Assembly (NCBI GenBank): GCA_944389895.1
Contig: CALXOA010000072.1
Span: forward strand, 33,571 to 97,570
Direction of reading: 5' to 3'
DNA length: 64,000 bases
Source: an uncultured Victivallis sp.
GTDB taxonomy: Bacteria; Verrucomicrobiota; Lentisphaeria; Victivallales; Victivallaceae
Shown here one piece after another: positions 60,865-64,000 of this stretch. The notes beneath the pieces are model-generated. The model was not told the origin of the DNA, made no database searches, and saw only the letters and a list, made by a program, of their open reading frames with translations. Positions within the stretch are counted from its first letter, which is position 1. Every line of letters begins with the position of its first letter. The position numbers were made by a program, and so were the translations under genes.

Positions 60865-62805
60865 ATGGAACATCTGCACGCACTGCTGTTGATCTTTCTT
60901 GAGACGACCTTCGTCTTCGTCGGGCTGGCGGTGCTGCACAACCAGCGGCGGGCGATCGGGGCGGCACCGTTCTACATGGCTGTCGGGTTGCTGCTGCTTT
61001 TTTCGCAATTCCTGACTGCCGCGGACAGCCGGGCTCTGCTGTACGGATCGCTCGAATTTCAGATCAGCGCCATCGTGATTTTCCTGCCGGTGTTGACGGC
61101 GCTGCTGATGGTCTACATCACCGAGGGCACTCTGGCGGCGCAGCGGATGATCATCGGCTCGGTGGTACTCTACGGCTTCTATCTCTATCTGGCCGAGCTG
61201 ACCCGGCTGCAGTGCAACTGGCTCGGATTCTCGATCAACTCGGGACTGCCGGCGGCGACGTTCGAACAGTTGCTCGCCCAGAGCCGGGGCGCGATGAATC
61301 TCGGAACAGCATGGCATCTTTTCGATTTCTTCATCGTCCCGATCGTCTACACCCGGTTGAAGAACTTCGGCCTCGGGCGGACCTTCTGTATTCTCGGCGC
61401 ACTGTTTTTCGCCCATCTGGTCGGTACGTTCGCCTTCCTGCTGCTGGCGGGGCCGCTCGGCATCGAAGCGGGAGTGCTGGACGGCAACTTTGTGGTCCGT
61501 CTTGCGGCGCTCTTCTGGCTCGGACTGCTGCTGGCGCTCTACCTCGCGAAAATCGAAGGGGACAACCGCAGCGGCGAAAAGAGTCCTCTCGATCTCCTGT
61601 TCGCCTTTTTCGGCAGTTACGGCCGCAGCAAGGAACTCGAAGCGAATCTGCGCGAATGGGAGGACCGTTATCAGGTCGTGCTCGAAAACGCCGGAGAGCT
61701 GATCGTGATGCTGACCCCCAACGGGCGAATCATAGACGCCAATATCGCCGCCGGGAAACTGCTCGGCGCCGGTTCGCCGGGAGCGCTCGTCCATCGGTTG
61801 CTGTTTCCCCGGTTGCGGATCACGTCCCCGGAGGGGCTGAAACTCGGCGCTCCGCTGAACCGGCCGGTACAGTTCAACTGTATTGCCGACGAAGGTTCGC
61901 CGCAGTCGGTGATGCTCTCCTGTACCCTCTCCCCGATCCGGATGCGTGGCCGGACACTGCTGGTCATGATCGGCCGCGACATCACCGAGGAGACGAAACT
62001 CGCCGAAGAGAAGGCGCGGCTCTCGGAACAGCTGGTCCATTCCCAGCGGATCGAATCTCTCGGCATGCTCGCCGGCGGCATCGCCCATGATTTCAACAAC
62101 TATATCCACGCAATTCTCGGCCACATCGACGTAATCACTTTTCTGCATGCTCCCGACGACCTGGAGGTCACCAATCACCTGGAGAAAATCGTCGCGATCG
62201 CAGAACAGGCCGGCCACCTGACCAGTCAACTGCTTGGATTTGCGCGCAAAGGCAAATACCAGGTCGTCGAACTTGACATCCGGCGGCTTTTCGAAGACAG
62301 CCTTGCGCTGCTGGGACCGCGCAAGCGGCACGATATCGAGATTTCGCTGCGGACCGCGCCTGAACCGCCCATGGTCCGGGCCGATGCGCTGCAGCTCCAG
62401 CAGGTGCTGGTCAATCTGATGCTCAACGCGATCGACGCGATGGCGGAGAACTCCGGGGAGAAGCGATTGACTCTCTACGCCGGTCCGGCTGCGGAGTGTC
62501 CTCTCGGCTTCCATCCGCCACCGGGGCGAGGTGAGCTTGATCCCGCCGATTATCTGTTCATTCAGGTGGCCGACAACGGCTGCGGCATGGATGCGGAAAC
62601 CAGGCAGAAAATTTTTGAGCCGTTCTTCACCACCAAACCGGTCGGGGTCGGAACCGGAATGGGGCTCGCCATGGTCTACGGTACGGTAACCAATCATCAG
62701 GGGTGGATTGAACTTGAAACGGCACCGGGACGCGGCTCGAATTTCTGTCTCTTCTTCCCATCCAGCGGTCCGGAGGGCGGAGCTGAGGCGGAACCGGAAA
62801 AATGA
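60865..62805 (+). CDS. Multi-spanning sensor histidine kinase with PAS domain
   Basis: 646 residues; the ATG follows the transporter stop without a gap. Residues 1-230 hold about seven membrane helices of no family I recognise. A PAS-like domain follows (about 265-375, [33 protein letters not shown], then [19 protein letters not shown]). The dimerisation helix has the phospho-acceptor His408 in [18 protein letters not shown], and the ATPase has [10 protein letters not shown] (N box), VADNGCGMD (G1) and [13 protein letters not shown] (G2). There is no receiver domain and no response regulator gene in the window. The last bases overlap the next start (ATGA). Its sensing domain and neighbour transporter may form a sensing pair. 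Confidence 0.9.
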   Translation: MEHLHALLLIFLETTFVFVGLAVLHNQRRAIGAAPFYMAVGLLLLFSQFLTAADSRALLYGSLEFQISAIVIFLPVLTALLMVYITEGTLAAQRMIIGSVVLYGFYLYLAELTRLQCNWLGFSINSGLPAATFEQLLAQSRGAMNLGTAWHLFDFFIVPIVYTRLKNFGLGRTFCILGALFFAHLVGTFAFLLLAGPLGIEAGVLDGNFVVRLAALFWLGLLLALYLAKIEGDNRSGEKSPLDLLFAFFGSYGRSKELEANLREWEDRYQVVLENAGELIVMLTPNGRIIDANIAAGKLLGAGSPGALVHRLLFPRLRITSPEGLKLGAPLNRPVQFNCIADEGSPQSVMLSCTLSPIRMRGRTLLVMIGRDITEETKLAEEKARLSEQLVHSQRIESLGMLAGGIAHDFNNYIHAILGHIDVITFLHAPDDLEVTNHLEKIVAIAEQAGHLTSQLLGFARKGKYQVVELDIRRLFEDSLALLGPRKRHDIEISLRTAPEPPMVRADALQLQQVLVNLMLNAIDAMAENSGEKRLTLYAGPAAECPLGFHPPPGRGELDPADYLFIQVADNGCGMDAETRQKIFEPFFTTKPVGVGTGMGLAMVYGTVTNHQGWIELETAPGRGSNFCLFFPSSGPEGGAEAEPEK

Positions 62806-63479
62806 GTCCTCCGGTCGTCATTGTCGCCCAACACCACGAGGTACTCGAAGCATGGGCCGGATTCCGTTGCGGCTGTCAGCAACCGCCGGCGGTGCTCACG
62901 TTCGATCACCACAACGATACGCTTCCGGCCTTTCTCCGCACCGTGCCGGAAGAGGGGGAACGGCAACGGCGGCTCACGGCTGCCGATTTCCGGATTGCGG
63001 CAACCATCCGTGAGGCGCAGGCACACCTGCGCCACGATGAACACCTCGATTTCGCATTGAAAACCGGCATTGTCTCGCGTTCCGTGATCATCGCCCATTA
63101 TGACAACGGAAGCGCGGCGGATGAAAGAATGCGTATTTCGGCCGATCCGACCTGGCCGCCTCTGCAGGAGTGGATCAACGCCCCGGAACGTTTCCGTCAC
63201 TGTGCAGACCAGGTATTCGAAACGGACTTTCTCGAAGCGCGGTTGGCGGCGGCGGAATTCGTTCCGGAGGAACACCGGGGCTTTCTGTTTGATCTCGATC
63301 TTGATTATCTGCTCACTTTCCGGGCAGCAACCCCGGATGACCCCGGAATGCTTCTGCGATTGCTCTCCTGTGCGGGAATGGTGACGGTTTCACGAGAAGA
63401 GGAGTGGTTGCGACTGTTGCGGCTCGACCGTGAAATCGACTCCGCTGGGCTGCTCGCCCGTTTACGGAAATTTTTTTAA
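62802..63479 (+). CDS. UPF0489-type protein (arginase-like fold)
   Basis: 225 residues, translation-coupled to the kinase gene. VLTFDHHNDTLP near residues 31-42 and FLFDLDLDYLLTF near residue 165 match the metal-binding His/Asp pairs of the UPF0489 group, which is related to ureohydrolases and includes peptide arginases of RiPP pathways. The intervening RSVIIAHYDNGSAADE fits the strand and loop before the second metal ligand. No RiPP precursor was seen nearby. Its link to the histidine kinase is only positional. Confidence 0.65.
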   Translation: MSPPVVIVAQHHEVLEAWAGFRCGCQQPPAVLTFDHHNDTLPAFLRTVPEEGERQRRLTAADFRIAATIREAQAHLRHDEHLDFALKTGIVSRSVIIAHYDNGSAADERMRISADPTWPPLQEWINAPERFRHCADQVFETDFLEARLAAAEFVPEEHRGFLFDLDLDYLLTFRAATPDDPGMLLRLLSCAGMVTVSREEEWLRLLRLDREIDSAGLLARLRKFF

Positions 63480-63507
63480 AAAAACGGTTTTTGCTGGATA
63501 TTGGAAT

Positions 63508-63535
63508 TTGCTTTTTCGGAAAGTGGTTCTATATT
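63508..63535 (+). promoter_or_regulatory. Promoter of tRNA-Glu
   Basis: TTGCTT (63508-63513), 16-base spacer, TATATT (63530-63535), 18 bases before the tRNA. Confidence 0.55.
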
Positions 63536-63553
63536 AAACGCATTCTTTCTGGC

Positions 63554-63629
63554 GTCCCTATCGTCTAGAGGCCTAGGACACCGGGTTTTCATCCCGGCAA
63601 CTCGGGTTCGAATCCCGATGGGGATGCCA
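63554..63629 (+). tRNA. tRNA-Glu (anticodon TTC)
   Basis: The 76-base cloverleaf starts GTCCCTA and pairs with TGGGGAT (two G-T pairs, one at the end of the stem). The anticodon arm is CCGGG-TTTTCAT-CCCGG with TTC at its centre; the T arm is TCGGG-TTCGAAT-CCCGA; G73 and an encoded CCA (63627-63629) follow. The gene closely resembles other bacterial tRNA-Glu genes. Confidence 0.97.
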
Positions 63630-63769
63630 TTTTTTATTGTTTAAAACAAAATTTTACACAAAAACTCTGCGATCCCAACAATTGCCCCGTGATGAGACAG
63701 TACTGATCATGCTTAACTTTCCTGGAGCAGCATTCAATATTGTGCCTCCTCGACGGTTCTTGCCATAAG

Positions 63770-64000
63770 TCACACCTCTTTCACGCTCGAAATCTCGGGA
63801 AGTTGATAGATTTTCAACTTGAAGTATTCATAACCACGAAAGCCATAAGCCTGCTTAATCAACCAGCGGATTTTATTATTGCTCCCACAGTTTAATACTT
63901 GTAGTTCAGCTGGCGTATTTGACAGACTCCTTGTGAAAAAGAGCTTTGATCTTCTCCGGTTGTTTTTGAATGCTTCGCATATGGGATTTTGCATGTTCTT
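63770..64000 (-). mobile_element. 3' part of an ISL3-like transposase gene, cut by window edge
   Basis: The minus-strand frame is open to the window edge, so the gene begins beyond it. The last 45 residues, SNNKIRWLIKQAYGFRGYEYFKLKIYQ and a short tail, match the C-terminal end of ISL3-type DDE transposases (the usual NNKIK...AYGFRDYEYFKLKI). Just before it the sequence TPAELQVLNCGS reads as a disturbed version of the usual AE-G-NNKI, so the copy may be decayed. Lower GC than the chromosome. The spacer 63630-63769 between the tRNA and this fragment holds no gene; terminal inverted repeats could not be identified. Confidence 0.55.

Noticed and set aside
60844..62697. 617-codon minus-strand frame opposite the histidine kinase
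   Set aside because: Gln/Arg-rich antisense translation without a start signal; the plus-strand kinase motifs are unmistakable.

Overview
The window looks like a chromosomal segment of a Gram-negative, strictly carbohydrate-feeding bacterium of the Lentisphaerae/Kiritimatiellae side of the PVC group (a Victivallis-like gut organism is my best guess). The reasons are inference from content: high GC; five separate prepilin-type N-terminal cleavage/methylation proteins scattered among glycosidase genes; many SGNH hydrolases and FAD-dependent 'xanthan-lyase-like' oxidoreductases; LacI and PocR/AraC regulators; and lipid A and heptose genes (lpxA, an LpxL-type acyltransferase, gmhB), which show an LPS-type outer membrane. 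No rRNA, CRISPR array, plasmid or phage module was seen.

Layout. 1-6.8 kb: carbohydrate locus A, mostly on the minus strand and read from a consensus promoter at 6829-6857: LacI regulator, pseudopilin, GH51-like arabinofuranosidase, GH130, pseudopilin; a partial SGNH hydrolase and another pseudopilin run toward it. 7.1-16.3 kb: hisC with a small periplasmic-binding-like protein, an unrecognised toroid-like protein, a TPR protein with a striking repeat-rich tail-anchored protein, a small secreted protein, and tyrS. 16.4-28.7 kb: carbohydrate locus B, with two FAD oxidoreductases divergent from a PocR-AraC regulator, then a long plus-strand operon (LacI, solute-binding protein, Gfo/Idh oxidoreductase, pseudopilin, GH20, SGNH hydrolase) whose second half has clearly lower GC. 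28.7-32.8 kb: a MoxR/DUF58/BatD-like/VWA (Bat-type) operon closed by a terminator. 32.9-44.1 kb: housekeeping genes (coaC, gmk, mutS, folB, MEMO-like, pheA, nrdR, an RlmI-like methyltransferase, an LpxL-like acyltransferase). 44.1-53.6 kb: carbohydrate locus C on the minus strand (GH42-like protein, pseudopilin, a novel-domain protein, a 1318-residue multidomain glycosidase, GH78-like rhamnosidase). 53.7-57.2 kb: pyrH-lpxA-LivJ-type lipoprotein-CBM9-like. 57.4-63.5 kb: Gfo/Idh, ispE, gmhB, a BASS-type transporter, a multi-spanning histidine kinase and a UPF0489 protein. The right edge has a tRNA-Glu gene followed by the 3' part of a transposase gene.

How the genes work together. Loci A, B and C each combine sugar-sensing regulators or substrate-binding proteins with exo-acting glycosidases and at least one pseudopilin, which suggests one surface or periplasmic pseudopilin per degradation locus. 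Locus B with GH20, SGNH hydrolase and Gfo/Idh enzyme points to N-acetylhexosamine-containing glycans; locus A to arabinosyl and mannosyl/glucosyl oligosaccharides; locus C to rhamnose- and galactose-containing glycans. The most unusual items are the repeat-rich tail-anchored protein (10822-12147), the domain shared by 50280-50921 and the N terminus of 46299-50255, the pseudopilin leaders that all lack the usual glycine, and two neighbouring loci where a start-codon region is duplicated to give an upstream mini-ORF. Starts were chosen by ribosome-binding sites and family alignment from memory; nothing was searched.
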